A stretch of 35,190 bases of DNA from Candidatus Nanohalalkaliarchaeum halalkaliphilum (GCA_022729315.1 JALDAF010000005.1:1-35190), one strand, 5' to 3'; positions 1 to 9,345 are shown, counted from the stretch's first letter. Notes: generated by a model from the letters alone, not told the origin. Made by a program: numbers and translations.

Positions 1-126
1 GACGAGCCTGAGAACGGTGATCCAGAACCGGTGCAGGCAACGCTTGACTGTCCGCGGACAGAGGATGGCACCTGTGACGGGCTGGACCTGGGAACCGGAT
101 CGGATGCATACTGTCCACCGTGCTGA
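1..126 (+). CDS. C-terminal fragment of an acidic, Cys-containing protein (…DEPENGDPEPVQATLDCPRTEDGTCDGLDLGTGSDAYCPPC*), truncated by the window edge
   Basis: Open frame from base 1 to TGA at 124-126; acidic composition and regular Cys spacing. Confidence 0.5.
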   Translation, partial: DEPENGDPEPVQATLDCPRTEDGTCDGLDLGTGSDAYCPPC

Positions 127-151
127 TTCTACCGTACCGCGCCCAGTTCAG

Positions 152-814
152 TTACCTGAGTAGGGTGCTGATGAGCAGGAGCAGGATGATAACCCCGAAG
201 AACACCCAGAAGAACCAGAGGTCCCGCATGTTCTGCAAGGACCGTTCCCGGTACCACAGTACGGCGAACACGGCACCGGCTGCAGCGCCGCCGACGTGTG
301 CCACGTGCGCGACATTATCCGCCACGTTGAACGCGTTCATCGCGGTCGGGAACAGGAACACCAGTGCCAGGAAGACGATCGGGAAGGACTCGATACGGGG
401 GTGGATGTCCTGACCGGGCTCGATCAATATCGCGGCCGCGATCAGACCGGAGACCGCACCGGACGCGCCGATAGCGGCCTCTGACGGGAACAGTACGCCG
501 AAGAACACGCTGCCGGTCACCATGGAAACGCCGTAGATGATCAGTGTCTTCCACACGCCGAGCGCCTCTTCGCACACCCGGCCGAACACCCAGAGAAACA
601 TCATGTTGAACAGCAGGTGCCCGATATCACTGTGCAGGAACCCGGAAACGACCAGGGCGGACCACTGCTGTGCCACCAGTTTCTCCATCTCAAACGCATA
701 CAGCTCAACCAGCTCCGGGTACATGCCGGTACTGATCCCGCCGAAGAACACGAGCACGTTAGCCGCGATCAACAGGTTGGTCAACGGGTACTGCTGCTCA
801 TCGTCCTGCTTCAT
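152..814 (-). CDS. Rhomboid family intramembrane serine protease
   Basis: Multi-TM protein with HLLFNMMFLWVFG, GASGAVSGL (catalytic Ser) and HVAHVGG (catalytic His) motifs; 4-nt ATGA overlap with the upstream gene. Confidence 0.92.
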   Translation of the reverse strand: MKQDDEQQYPLTNLLIAANVLVFFGGISTGMYPELVELYAFEMEKLVAQQWSALVVSGFLHSDIGHLLFNMMFLWVFGRVCEEALGVWKTLIIYGVSMVTGSVFFGVLFPSEAAIGASGAVSGLIAAAILIEPGQDIHPRIESFPIVFLALVFLFPTAMNAFNVADNVAHVAHVGGAAAGAVFAVLWYRERSLQNMRDLWFFWVFFGVIILLLLISTLLR

Positions 815-2322
815 CGTATCAGCGAATCCTCCATTGGGTCTGGCACGTCAAGGTTTAAGAGGTCAAGCACGGTCGGTGCGACCCGTGAGAGAGCCGCCGT
901 CCCCTGCTCAAGCGCAATATCTTCCGGGGTAACGATGCAGAACGGTACATTATTCAAGGTATGTGAGGTACACATCCCGCCATCTACCTGCATCTGTTCA
1001 CAGTTCCCATGATCCGCGGTAAGGACCACCGCGTATCCTGCCGGCAGGGCCGCATCCATCAGCCGTCCGACAGCGGCATCAACGGTTTCCACAGCCTCCA
1101 CGGTCGCCGACATATCGCCGGTATGGCCCACAAGATCACCGTTCGGATAGTTCACAAGTATAAACCTGTGCTGCCCCGATTCGATCCGACCGATAACGGT
1201 ATCCGTGACCTGCTCCGCCGCCATCTCCGGCCGTTCATCGTAGGCCTCCACATCTGCAGAGGGAACGATACAGCGCTCCTCCCCCGGGAACCGTGTTTCC
1301 CGCTCACCATCGAAGAAATAGGTGACATGCGGCCGTTTCTGGCTTTCTGTTGCCCGTAACTGCTGCATCCCGGAATCGGCAACCACCTCTCCCAGCGTCC
1401 GTTCGACCTGGACACCCTCCATGATCGTCTGGTTCTCGAATGACTCCCCGTACGGTGTCATCGACACGAACCGTGCACCGTCTGACTCCGTCGGAAACCG
1501 GTCAAAACCGGGGTCGGTGAACGCACGGGCAAGCTGTCGCATCCGATCCTTCCGGTAATTAGTACAGATGATGACATCGCCTTCCCCGACCGGCTCGTAG
1601 TACGGCCCTATAACGGTCGGGCAGACAAAATAATCGTTCCTGTCCGTATCCCTTGCAACATCCAAGCCTTCGGAAACGCTCTGTACGGTTCGGCCGTCAC
1701 CGGAGGAAAGCAGTCCGTATGCCGTCCGGGTCCGATCCCAGTTCCCGTCACGGTCCATCGCATAGAACCGGCCCATGAACGACCCGGTATGTCCGGTCCC
1801 GACTGCTTCTGCAGCCTCCTCGATCCGTGTCAGGTACCGTTCACCGCTCTCCGGCGGGACATCCCGTCCGTCCAGCACGGCGTGCGTTACCACCTCCACG
1901 TCCTGCTCCCCGAGATACTGGAGCAGTGCCAGCAGGTGATCGATATGCCCGTGGACCCCGCCGTTCGATACGATCCCCAGCAGGTGGACGGTGCCGCCGG
2001 TCTCCTGCACGTACTCGACAGTCTCCTGGATGGCTCCGGATTCAAACAGTGTCCCGTCCTCGATGGCGGCATCGATCCGTGTCAGATGCTGGGGGACCAC
2101 CCGGCCCGCCCCGATATGCAGATGGCCGACCTCCGAGTTCCCCGCGTATCCATCCGGCAGACCGACGGCAGGACCGGATGCCACCAGTTCCGTGTACGGG
2201 TACGTGTCAAACAATTCATCAAGCACCGGTGTGTCCGCCACGTCAAACGCGTTCCACTCGCTAGACGGCCCGATACCGACCCCGTCCAGCACAACCAGTA
2301 CAACCCCGTCACTCGTGCTCAT
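811..2322 (-). CDS. gpmI: 2,3-bisphosphoglycerate-independent phosphoglycerate mutase
   Basis: N-term VVLVVLDGVGIG, AGNSEVGHLHIGAGR (catalytic Ser region), VLDGRDVPP, C-term VVLTADHGNCEQM and CTSHTLNNVPF. Confidence 0.95.
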   Translation of the reverse strand: MSTSDGVVLVVLDGVGIGPSSEWNAFDVADTPVLDELFDTYPYTELVASGPAVGLPDGYAGNSEVGHLHIGAGRVVPQHLTRIDAAIEDGTLFESGAIQETVEYVQETGGTVHLLGIVSNGGVHGHIDHLLALLQYLGEQDVEVVTHAVLDGRDVPPESGERYLTRIEEAAEAVGTGHTGSFMGRFYAMDRDGNWDRTRTAYGLLSSGDGRTVQSVSEGLDVARDTDRNDYFVCPTVIGPYYEPVGEGDVIICTNYRKDRMRQLARAFTDPGFDRFPTESDGARFVSMTPYGESFENQTIMEGVQVERTLGEVVADSGMQQLRATESQKRPHVTYFFDGERETRFPGEERCIVPSADVEAYDERPEMAAEQVTDTVIGRIESGQHRFILVNYPNGDLVGHTGDMSATVEAVETVDAAVGRLMDAALPAGYAVVLTADHGNCEQMQVDGGMCTSHTLNNVPFCIVTPEDIALEQGTAALSRVAPTVLDLLNLDVPDPMEDSLIR

Positions 2323-2392
2323 GGCCCTACTGTACCGTATCCCGTTGCAGGTTCTTAAAGAAACTGTTGCAAGAGCGGCCGGTTCTCCACAC

Positions 2393-3877
2393 CTATGCCC
2401 GCTCGATCAATGGTTCTTTCTGGCTGCGGACCCGGACAGATTCCCGGCCTTCCAGCTCGGATTTCGCATCGGAAAGCTTGTCCTGGTTCTCGGCGTGGAT
2501 GGTGAACAGGACGTCATCCTCCTCAACCGTGTCACCCACCTTTTTGTGCAGGTAGATCCCGGCGCCCTGATCCTTCGGTGCACCGGCCCTCCGCGCCACG
2601 TCCGTGACAGTCCGGTTGTTGATGTGGGTCACGGTCCCGCTCCGGGTGGCGTGTACGTGCTCGGTCAGATCCCCGACCGCCAGGTCATCACTCTCCACGT
2701 CCGGGTCGCCGTTCTGCGCACCCACGATCTCCTGGAACTTCTCCAGTGCCGCACCTGATTCAAGGATTTCGGTGGCTGATTCGTCCACAGCACACAGGTC
2801 GAACAGTGTGTCAGCAAGCCGGATACTCTTCAACTTCAGATCCTCCGGCCCCTCCCCGTGCAGCACGTCCAATACGTCACGCGCCTCCAGAACCGGGCCA
2901 ACACCGTTTCCGATCGGTTCACTGCCGCGGGTGATGGTGCAGGACACCTCCATTCCGAGGTGGGATCCGATCTTGTTGAAGTCGTACGCCATCTCCCGTG
3001 CCTTCTCCAGATCGTCCACCTTCGATCCCTCGCCGTACGGGATGTCGATCACGACATGCGTGGATCCGGCGCTCCGCTTCTTCGACAGGACGGATGCCAG
3101 CACCTGGCCGTCCGGATCGATGGACAGCGGGTGTTCCGCCCGGATGATCTTGTCGTCGACCGGTGACAGGTTGACGGCACCACCCCACACCATGCAGCCC
3201 CCGGTCTCGCTCACGATCTCCTTGATCTCATCGACGGAGAAGTTGACATCACACAGGACCTCCACCGTGTCCGCGGTCCCCGCCGGCGACGTGATGGCAC
3301 GGGACGACGTCTTCGGCACGTTGATGCCGGCAGCAGCCACGATCGGTACGATGATCGGGGTGACACGGTTCCCGGCCACACCACCGATACTGTGCTTGTC
3401 AGCGATGATCTCACCACTCCACTCGATGGTGTCACCGATCTCGGTCATCGCCTCTGTGAGGTGAACGGTCTCATCCATGGACAGGTTGTTCGCGTATATC
3501 CCGGACACGTACCCGCTGAGCTCCACATCGTTCAACCGGTTCTCATTGATATCCTTGATGATGGTATCGATCTGGGCCCGGCTCAACTCCCGGTCATCCA
3601 GTTTCCGCCTGATATACTTGACGGAGTCCGGTTTCGGTGCCACCTCCACCTCGACCGTCCCTGACAGGTAGTCCAGTTTCCGGGTCACCCCGATAGTCCC
3701 TGATTCGACCAGTTCCTCCGTGATATCCACGATACCGACCGTGTTATGCTCCTCATGATGGATCTCAATACGGTCCAGGGGCTGCACCCCCAGCTCCGCT
3801 GCATCCTGTTTGTTCACGACCACGGTCGGTGACTTCGTCTCCATATCGATGTTCTCAACTGTTAACTCCATCAACAA
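2393..3877 (-). CDS. deoA: AMP phosphorylase (archaeal thymidine-phosphorylase family)
   Basis: About 494 aa; glycosyltransferase-family-3 motifs (DKHSIGGVAGNRVTPIIVPIVAAAG, KTSSRAITSPAGTADTVEVL, LSKKRSAGSTHVVIDIPYG) plus the N-terminal domain typical of archaeal AMPpase. Confidence 0.93.
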   Translation of the reverse strand: MLMELTVENIDMETKSPTVVVNKQDAAELGVQPLDRIEIHHEEHNTVGIVDITEELVESGTIGVTRKLDYLSGTVEVEVAPKPDSVKYIRRKLDDRELSRAQIDTIIKDINENRLNDVELSGYVSGIYANNLSMDETVHLTEAMTEIGDTIEWSGEIIADKHSIGGVAGNRVTPIIVPIVAAAGINVPKTSSRAITSPAGTADTVEVLCDVNFSVDEIKEIVSETGGCMVWGGAVNLSPVDDKIIRAEHPLSIDPDGQVLASVLSKKRSAGSTHVVIDIPYGEGSKVDDLEKAREMAYDFNKIGSHLGMEVSCTITRGSEPIGNGVGPVLEARDVLDVLHGEGPEDLKLKSIRLADTLFDLCAVDESATEILESGAALEKFQEIVGAQNGDPDVESDDLAVGDLTEHVHATRSGTVTHINNRTVTDVARRAGAPKDQGAGIYLHKKVGDTVEEDDVLFTIHAENQDKLSDAKSELEGRESVRVRSQKEPLIERA

Positions 3878-3954
3878 TCCCCTTCATCCCAATATCTGGA
3901 ATCAGTATAGCATACGTGGGTCCACACCCTTATCACTCTTTTCCACACGTTCAC

Positions 3955-4224
3955 TTATGCACCGTGTTTCCGCCGTACCAGAAGCAGCAGCACGTACTCG
4001 GTCGCCGTAAACATCGTCATCGTTACGGAGAACAGGACCAGCGGCAGATCACGCACCGTGAACGCGTAATACGTCAACAACAGGCTCCCAACAACGTACA
4101 GCAACACGTACCGCGTCTCAACCTCCAGCGGCCCCACCGACTCGTACAGCCGGTACCGCTGCACCATCCACACCAGGGGAAACACCACGGCCGCCACGAT
4201 CCCAGCAAGCTCCGACATACCCAC
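3955..4224 (-). CDS. Small multi-TM membrane protein of unknown function
   Basis: 89 aa with 3 hydrophobic segments; lies between AMPpase and RuBisCO on the same strand. Confidence 0.6.
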   Translation of the reverse strand: MGMSELAGIVAAVVFPLVWMVQRYRLYESVGPLEVETRYVLLYVVGSLLLTYYAFTVRDLPLVLFSVTMTMFTATEYVLLLLVRRKHGA

Positions 4225-4278
4225 TCATTCACCGGACAGGCTTTTGTAGCTACCGCGACTATCGCGGAGACCGTGTCC

Positions 4279-4301
4279 ACACCGTTCTTCTAGAACGGTG
4301 T
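4279..4301. terminator. Perfect 9-bp stem hairpin downstream of rbcL
   Basis: ACACCGTTC-TTCTA-GAACGGTGT. Confidence 0.55.
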
Positions 4302-4322
4302 TATAAGAGGCGATTCTGACCC

Positions 4323-4347
4323 GCAGCATTCTCTGTGAGATTGCTGC
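4323..4347. terminator. 10/11-bp stem hairpin downstream of rbcL
   Basis: GCAGCATTCTC-TGT-GAGATTGCTGC. Confidence 0.5.
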
Positions 4348-4351
4348 TCGA

Positions 4352-4377
4352 AGAGTCACCGCTAGCGAGGTGACTCT
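4352..4377. terminator. 9-bp stem hairpin overlapping the rbcL stop codon
   Basis: AGAGTCACC-GCTAGCGA-GGTGACTCT. Confidence 0.5.
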
Positions 4378-5654
4378 GACCCCCACTTCTCCAGTGCCTG
4401 TCCCAGTTCTTCGTGTTCCTGGCCAGCAGAGGCGAGGTCGTCGCCGTCCACGACGGCATCGATCGCCTGCCGCAGAGCTTTCGCACCGTCATGGGTGCCG
4501 CCGGGATGGCCGTGCACACCGCCACCGATCTGAACCCCGATGTTGGTCCCGACACGGTCAACCAGCTCTGACAGGAGCCCGGGATGGAGGCCGCCGGACG
4601 CCATGGGAAGCACATCCTTTTTCCCGTACAGGTCGCTGTACATCCATTCGTTGATGCCGACCGTGTCCTCGTTCTCCAGCTTCCCCAGGTTCGCCGTCCC
4701 GGTATGGAGCTGGTCGACACCGATGATGCGGGCGAACTGTGCTATGCACCGCATGGACACGCCGTGGGTCGGTACGCGGTCGAACCCGGCGTGCATGGCA
4801 CGGTGGGCGTGGATCGCCAGCCCCAGCTCCTCCGTCTTTTCCCGCACGGTCTGCAGCGCGGCCCAGCCCGTGGTGATGATGTCCACCATCACGTATTCGC
4901 CGCCCTGCTCGTGCACGAACTCGGCCCGTTTCTTCATGGTGTCCGCATCCGCCGTGATATTGATAAGGTACGACTTTTTCTCACCGGTCTCCTGCTCCGC
5001 CCGGTCACGGGCCTTCAAACTCTCCACGACCCGTTTCTCGAACCGGTTGAAGCTCTGACTGGTCAGGTTCTCGTCATCCTTCAGCAGGTCGATACCGCCG
5101 GTCCACGCCTCGTACCCGACCTCAACGTGCTGTTCCGTGGTCAGCCCGACCTTGGGCTTGGGAACGGTCGCGGTGATCGGCCGGTCCCCCGCATCGAATA
5201 TCTCGTTCCGCACCGAACTCCCGTACTGCGGCCCAAGGAACGGTTCCACGAGGGGTTCCGGCCATTCACAGTCCATGAGCCGGATCCGGTCCACCGCCTT
5301 CATCCCCAGGATGTTCCCGGCAATACATGATAATATCTGTGGTATACTGGGCGTCCCGTTCAAGGGATCGGTGTCACCGCCGTCAACGGTGAGCTCGAAC
5401 AGTTCCGGTCCGTACGCCACCTTGATGGTTCCATGTTCCTCGTCCAGGTCGTACGCGGTCGCGCTCATGTCTTTGATGCGTTGATCCACCTGGAGTTCCG
5501 CCCACGTCCCGTTCGAACTTTCGGAGGCGACCCGTCCGGCTGCGTCCTCCATGCTTAACCCTTCCGCAGGTTCGATATAGAATTCACATACCAGCTCTGT
5601 TTCATCCGGTTCGTATCCGTCCGCAAGAAAGTCTTCATACTTGATGCCGACCAT
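4362..5654 (-). CDS. rbcL: Ribulose-1,5-bisphosphate carboxylase/oxygenase large subunit, archaeal form III type
   Basis: Catalytic motifs intact: TVPKPKVGLT (catalytic Lys), GGIDLLKDDENLTSQ (carbamylated Lys and metal-binding Asp/Glu), IHAHRAMHAGFDR (catalytic His), LHTGTANLGKLE, ASGGLHPG, QIGGGVHGHPGG. Confidence 0.96.
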   Translation of the reverse strand: MVGIKYEDFLADGYEPDETELVCEFYIEPAEGLSMEDAAGRVASESSNGTWAELQVDQRIKDMSATAYDLDEEHGTIKVAYGPELFELTVDGGDTDPLNGTPSIPQILSCIAGNILGMKAVDRIRLMDCEWPEPLVEPFLGPQYGSSVRNEIFDAGDRPITATVPKPKVGLTTEQHVEVGYEAWTGGIDLLKDDENLTSQSFNRFEKRVVESLKARDRAEQETGEKKSYLINITADADTMKKRAEFVHEQGGEYVMVDIITTGWAALQTVREKTEELGLAIHAHRAMHAGFDRVPTHGVSMRCIAQFARIIGVDQLHTGTANLGKLENEDTVGINEWMYSDLYGKKDVLPMASGGLHPGLLSELVDRVGTNIGVQIGGGVHGHPGGTHDGAKALRQAIDAVVDGDDLASAGQEHEELGQALEKWGSESPR

Positions 5655-5715
5655 TGTCGTTCACACCTGTAACTGCGGCATGCCGGCTTTTAAGCGTTGT
5701 AGTGTGTTCCACGGG

Positions 5716-7854
5716 TTAGATTATTTCGTCGTACCAGTCGTCCGCGACCAGTGTCTCCACGTTCTTGTTCTGGTGCTCGATATCGCGGCCAACCTGGTCC
5801 GCGTACTGCTCCGTGAACTTCTGCAGGTAGATTTCGAGTCCTGGCACGTGGCGGTACGGCCGGAAGGTGGAGAGTGTGCCGTCCTCGTTGAATCCGATAA
5901 GCTGTCTCCCGATCACGGTATCGTCCTCGTTCTTCAGGTAGACGACCTGCTTGTTCACGTCCGCTGCGTTCGCCACGGTACTCCAGTTGTTCATCCCGTC
6001 AGCGCTGAGGCACGTGTCGAAGTGCGTCCCCATGTTGAGTGCATCAAGCGGTTCAGCGATCTCGGCGTGAAGACGGTCCGGCAGCTGACCCTCCTCGTAT
6101 GCGTTCTCCGTCTTTTCCCGCATCGTCCTGTACAGGGATTCAGCAAGTTCCGGCAGGTTCTCCATGGTTTCTTCGAGATCCTTATCTGGATCGTAGGTAA
6201 AGAGCTCAGGTGCATCAAGAAGCTGTTTCAGGTCCTCGATGTTACGGCCTTTCTTCTGCGCCAGCGCTATAGTTTCAAGGACGTAGGGTTCCTGTTCGTC
6301 GATATACGCGGTGATGTCATCCATTGAGGGATGATACGTTACCTCCAGACCGGTTAACTCATCCGTATCGTATCCGTTTTGATCCATCCACTCCTGGTTT
6401 GCAGGATGCTGGTAGATATCGTTTCCCTCCTCCAGCAGGCGCTCTGCTGTTTCAACGTTGTTCTCGTCTTCTATCAGGACGTTGATCAGGTGCTGAGTGT
6501 GCTGCGCGAAGTCGCTGTCCCAGGACAGGTAGTCCGGGAACCGGTCTGCGACGCGCTTTGCGTTCTCAAGGTACGTCTTGTCGTCTTCGACCAGTTCCTG
6601 GAGGTGTTCGAGGTGGTCTGGAACCGTGTCTACCTCATCGACCGGTATCGTTTCTCCAGTGATTGTCTCGTACCAGTTTGCGATACTGTGTTTCTTCGCA
6701 TGTTCAGCGAGTTGAACGGTATAGGCAGGAAGCTTTGACGCGATCTCCTTTTCAAGCATCGCTTCCAGCTCATCCTGGTCGATATTTCGTCCATGCCCGT
6801 GCTGACGCTGGTACTCCCACTGTTTTACCCGGTCCACCGTTGACAGTTCAGGATCGTTGCCGGTGACTGTTCTGGACAGCGCCGTAAGCGCGTCCAGTTC
6901 ATCGCTGTACGCATCGAACGCCTTCACGAGGTGGTCGTGGTATGGGGAATCCACCAGCATGGGGTCAAGACCGGGGAGACCACCGTTGCTACCGAGAGCA
7001 CCGGTGAGATGGTCGATGACCGTCTCATCGTCGGGTGCGTACACGACATGATCGCCTATCTCAGTAAAGTACACACCAAGCTCGTCATCGCCCGCTCGGA
7101 GATTGGAGAGGAGCTGATCCTGTGCCACACCCGGAAGATCCTGAAACAGTCGACCGAACTCGTTCAGGCCGAGATAGTGCTTGTCGCCGTCAACCCGTTC
7201 GAGATCCTGCAGCAGTGTTCCCAGTTCATCATCTCTGAGTGCATCGTATTTGTCTATCAGTCCTGGATAGATGTCGTCCCGGGATGTATCACCGAGGTAC
7301 TGCCGATACTGGTTCTCCAACTCATCAAGTGTCTTGTAGTCCACGGTGTCCGGCAGATCCGGCTGGTACACCTGCAGCCCGAGGAACCGGTTCTCATCCT
7401 CACGCAGTTCCCCTGCAACCTCCTCCAGATCGCCGTCATATGTCGGGAACCCGTCGTCAGGATCGTTCGTCAATGCAAGGATATCATCGGTATATTCGTC
7501 GACATCAATCCGGTCCGCGAGCACAACTGCACCGTATGTGTCCTCATCAAGCACAGGTGCCTCGATCGTGCCGTACACGATAACGCGCTTCATGTCGCTA
7601 TTCGATAACGCAGCTTCTCCGGCAGAGATTTTGTCCGCTGCCAGCACCTCAGACCTGTGCAGTGCTGTTTCCCCGGCAGAGATCGTTCCAGCCTGCTCTA
7701 CTGTGGACTCATACAGTGCCTGACCATCAACAGTGATATCGCCCACTGATCCAATGTAGGTGCTATAGGCTCCGTCTTCCCCCTTGATCGCTGCCATCGC
7801 ATCGATCGAGTCATCATGCACCGCGTACCACCGCGGCCTGTACTCCCTAGCCAT
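5716..7854 (-). CDS. Large acidic orphan protein with N-terminal short repeats and a C-terminal GTHFDTCLS…ANAADVNKQVVYLKN…GRQLIGF module
   Basis: 712-aa uninterrupted acidic ORF with a TATA box about 26 nt upstream of ATG; no family recognised. Confidence 0.85.
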   Translation of the reverse strand: MAREYRPRWYAVHDDSIDAMAAIKGEDGAYSTYIGSVGDITVDGQALYESTVEQAGTISAGETALHRSEVLAADKISAGEAALSNSDMKRVIVYGTIEAPVLDEDTYGAVVLADRIDVDEYTDDILALTNDPDDGFPTYDGDLEEVAGELREDENRFLGLQVYQPDLPDTVDYKTLDELENQYRQYLGDTSRDDIYPGLIDKYDALRDDELGTLLQDLERVDGDKHYLGLNEFGRLFQDLPGVAQDQLLSNLRAGDDELGVYFTEIGDHVVYAPDDETVIDHLTGALGSNGGLPGLDPMLVDSPYHDHLVKAFDAYSDELDALTALSRTVTGNDPELSTVDRVKQWEYQRQHGHGRNIDQDELEAMLEKEIASKLPAYTVQLAEHAKKHSIANWYETITGETIPVDEVDTVPDHLEHLQELVEDDKTYLENAKRVADRFPDYLSWDSDFAQHTQHLINVLIEDENNVETAERLLEEGNDIYQHPANQEWMDQNGYDTDELTGLEVTYHPSMDDITAYIDEQEPYVLETIALAQKKGRNIEDLKQLLDAPELFTYDPDKDLEETMENLPELAESLYRTMREKTENAYEEGQLPDRLHAEIAEPLDALNMGTHFDTCLSADGMNNWSTVANAADVNKQVVYLKNEDDTVIGRQLIGFNEDGTLSTFRPYRHVPGLEIYLQKFTEQYADQVGRDIEHQNKNVETLVADDWYDEII

Positions 7855-7856
7855 AA

Positions 7857-7875
7857 GTTACTACTTGTAAGTGAC
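7857..7875. promoter_or_regulatory. Operator-like inverted repeat GTTACT-N7-AGTGAC between TATA and ATG of the 712-aa gene
   Basis: Arms GTTACT/AGTGAC (5 Watson-Crick pairs plus one G-T) located at -3 to -21 from the ATG. Confidence 0.4.
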
Positions 7876-7876
7876 A

Positions 7877-7884
7877 ATATAAAA
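7877..7884 (-). promoter_or_regulatory. TATA box of the 712-aa gene
   Basis: Minus strand CTTTTTATATTG, centred about 26 nt from ATG (7854), consistent with a leaderless archaeal transcript. Confidence 0.55.
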
Positions 7885-7926
7885 AGAAATGTGTGCTGGA
7901 GTACGTATAAACGGATCAGAACAGGT

Positions 7927-8790
7927 CTACTCCTCCTCGGTCCCGGTCAGTTCGTGGTAGTTCCGGTCGGCGTGGTCCACGAACGTCTCCGGGTTGTAGG
8001 AGCCGATGTCGGAGACGATGGCATCGATGTGTTCCGCGGAGATCCGTTCGAACGCATAGTTCATGACCTGTACGTTGTCCGGTGCGTCCTCCCACACCTC
8101 GCTTCCACGGCGCTTCTCCCGTTCCTCCACGTGGTCGAAGACGGTGCGGTGATCGAATTTCCAGGAGTCCGTCAGCACGTAGACAGGAATCTCCCGTACC
8201 TGTGCGGCCTCCGCGAACAGTTCGCTTCCGATCTTGTTCAGCACGTGCCCCGAACTGGTGACCGCGTCCGCACCGAGCATCACCATGTCAGCGTCCTGCA
8301 GTGCGAGCCGTGCACCGCTATCCACGTAGTGCTTCACCGGGATACCAGCGTCCGCCAGTTCCTTTGCCGTGTCCCGTCCCTGGAACAGGGGCCGTGTCTC
8401 CGTGTTGTGCACTGTTACCTGCTGGTCCAGTTCGTCCGCGGCGTGGATGAGGGTACCGACCACGGTAGAGGAGTGGCAGTGCGTGAACACGGTGTCACCG
8501 TCCTCAAAAAGGTCTGCCGCGGCCCTGTGGATGTCGTCCTGGGCCGAGTCGATGTGGGCAAGCACCCGTTCAAAGTCTTCCGTGCTGAGCGCGATATCGA
8601 TCGCGTTGAACAGGAACGGTTCGGTTGGCCGCACCCCTTTCAACCGTTCGGCTACGGCCTCAATCCGCTGCTGATGGATCCCGTCGTCATGCATCTCCTG
8701 CAGCAGCTCGACACCTGCCCGGGCCACCGCGGTTGCCCCCTGGATCTCGATATTCTCGATCTTTTTGATCACTGCATCGGGATCGGCCAT
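7927..8790 (-). CDS. e2b2: Ribose-1,5-bisphosphate isomerase (eIF2B-alpha/MtnA-like fold)
   Basis: IENIEIQGATAVARAGVELL, FTHCHSSTVVGTL, NTETRPLFQGRDTAKELADAGIPV, MVMLGADAVTSSGHVLNKIGS; partner of the AMPpase and RuBisCO encoded here. Confidence 0.92.
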   Translation of the reverse strand: MADPDAVIKKIENIEIQGATAVARAGVELLQEMHDDGIHQQRIEAVAERLKGVRPTEPFLFNAIDIALSTEDFERVLAHIDSAQDDIHRAAADLFEDGDTVFTHCHSSTVVGTLIHAADELDQQVTVHNTETRPLFQGRDTAKELADAGIPVKHYVDSGARLALQDADMVMLGADAVTSSGHVLNKIGSELFAEAAQVREIPVYVLTDSWKFDHRTVFDHVEEREKRRGSEVWEDAPDNVQVMNYAFERISAEHIDAIVSDIGSYNPETFVDHADRNYHELTGTEEE

Positions 8791-8854
8791 GCTGTACCGT
8801 TGGTAGGCGGCTCACATAAAGGTATGGTGGAGAACGTACTATCCGAGAAAACCG

Positions 8855-9229
8855 TTACCGGTCAGGGAACAGGTTGTTCAGTGACTCGATGTCCCGCCGC
8901 CCGTGCTCCGTCATCAGTTTTCCGAGTTTCTTCCGCCAGATCGGGTGGAGGGATCGGTCCGGTATAAGGTCACGGAGCCGGCCGTTCAACGCCTTCCCTT
9001 CCTCATCGAAATCGGTGAGGATCACGACCGATCCCTCTGTGGACACGTTCCGGGCGAACCCGATCAATCCATCGGTATCGGTACAGGTGTGGATCGTGCT
9101 CGTGAATCCAGCCCGCTCCAGTGCCTTCCGATCGTTCCGCCCCTCCACGATCGCCGCGTCCACGTCCCGATCCATCTCCGCCACAAGCTGCTGTACCGCT
9201 GTCCGCAGATCCATGTCCAGTCCCTCCAC
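8855..9229 (-). CDS. Toprim domain protein, UPF0292/RNase M5-like
   Basis: IVEGRNDRKAL (Toprim Glu motif) and VVILTDFDEEGKAL (Toprim DxD-like motif); 124 aa. Confidence 0.82.
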   Translation of the reverse strand: MEGLDMDLRTAVQQLVAEMDRDVDAAIVEGRNDRKALERAGFTSTIHTCTDTDGLIGFARNVSTEGSVVILTDFDEEGKALNGRLRDLIPDRSLHPIWRKKLGKLMTEHGRRDIESLNNLFPDR

Positions 9230-9345
9230 GCCAACACGCCAACGATTATTAAGTATGCCGGTATTTCACAGTTTCCGTCTCCATGCACATGGTTCGAGGA
9301 CCGTGATTGAGCAGGTTGAAAAAGGTTGGCGGCAGCTGTCCATGC

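Noticed and set aside
4362-5654. RuBisCO as evidence for a Calvin cycle
   Set aside because: No phosphoribulokinase in the window; AMPpase and R15P isomerase neighbours point to the AMP pathway.
7816-8967. 383-aa plus-strand ORF antisense to R15P isomerase
   Set aside because: Opposite strand contains a well-recognised enzyme; the ORF is a mirror artefact of codon bias.
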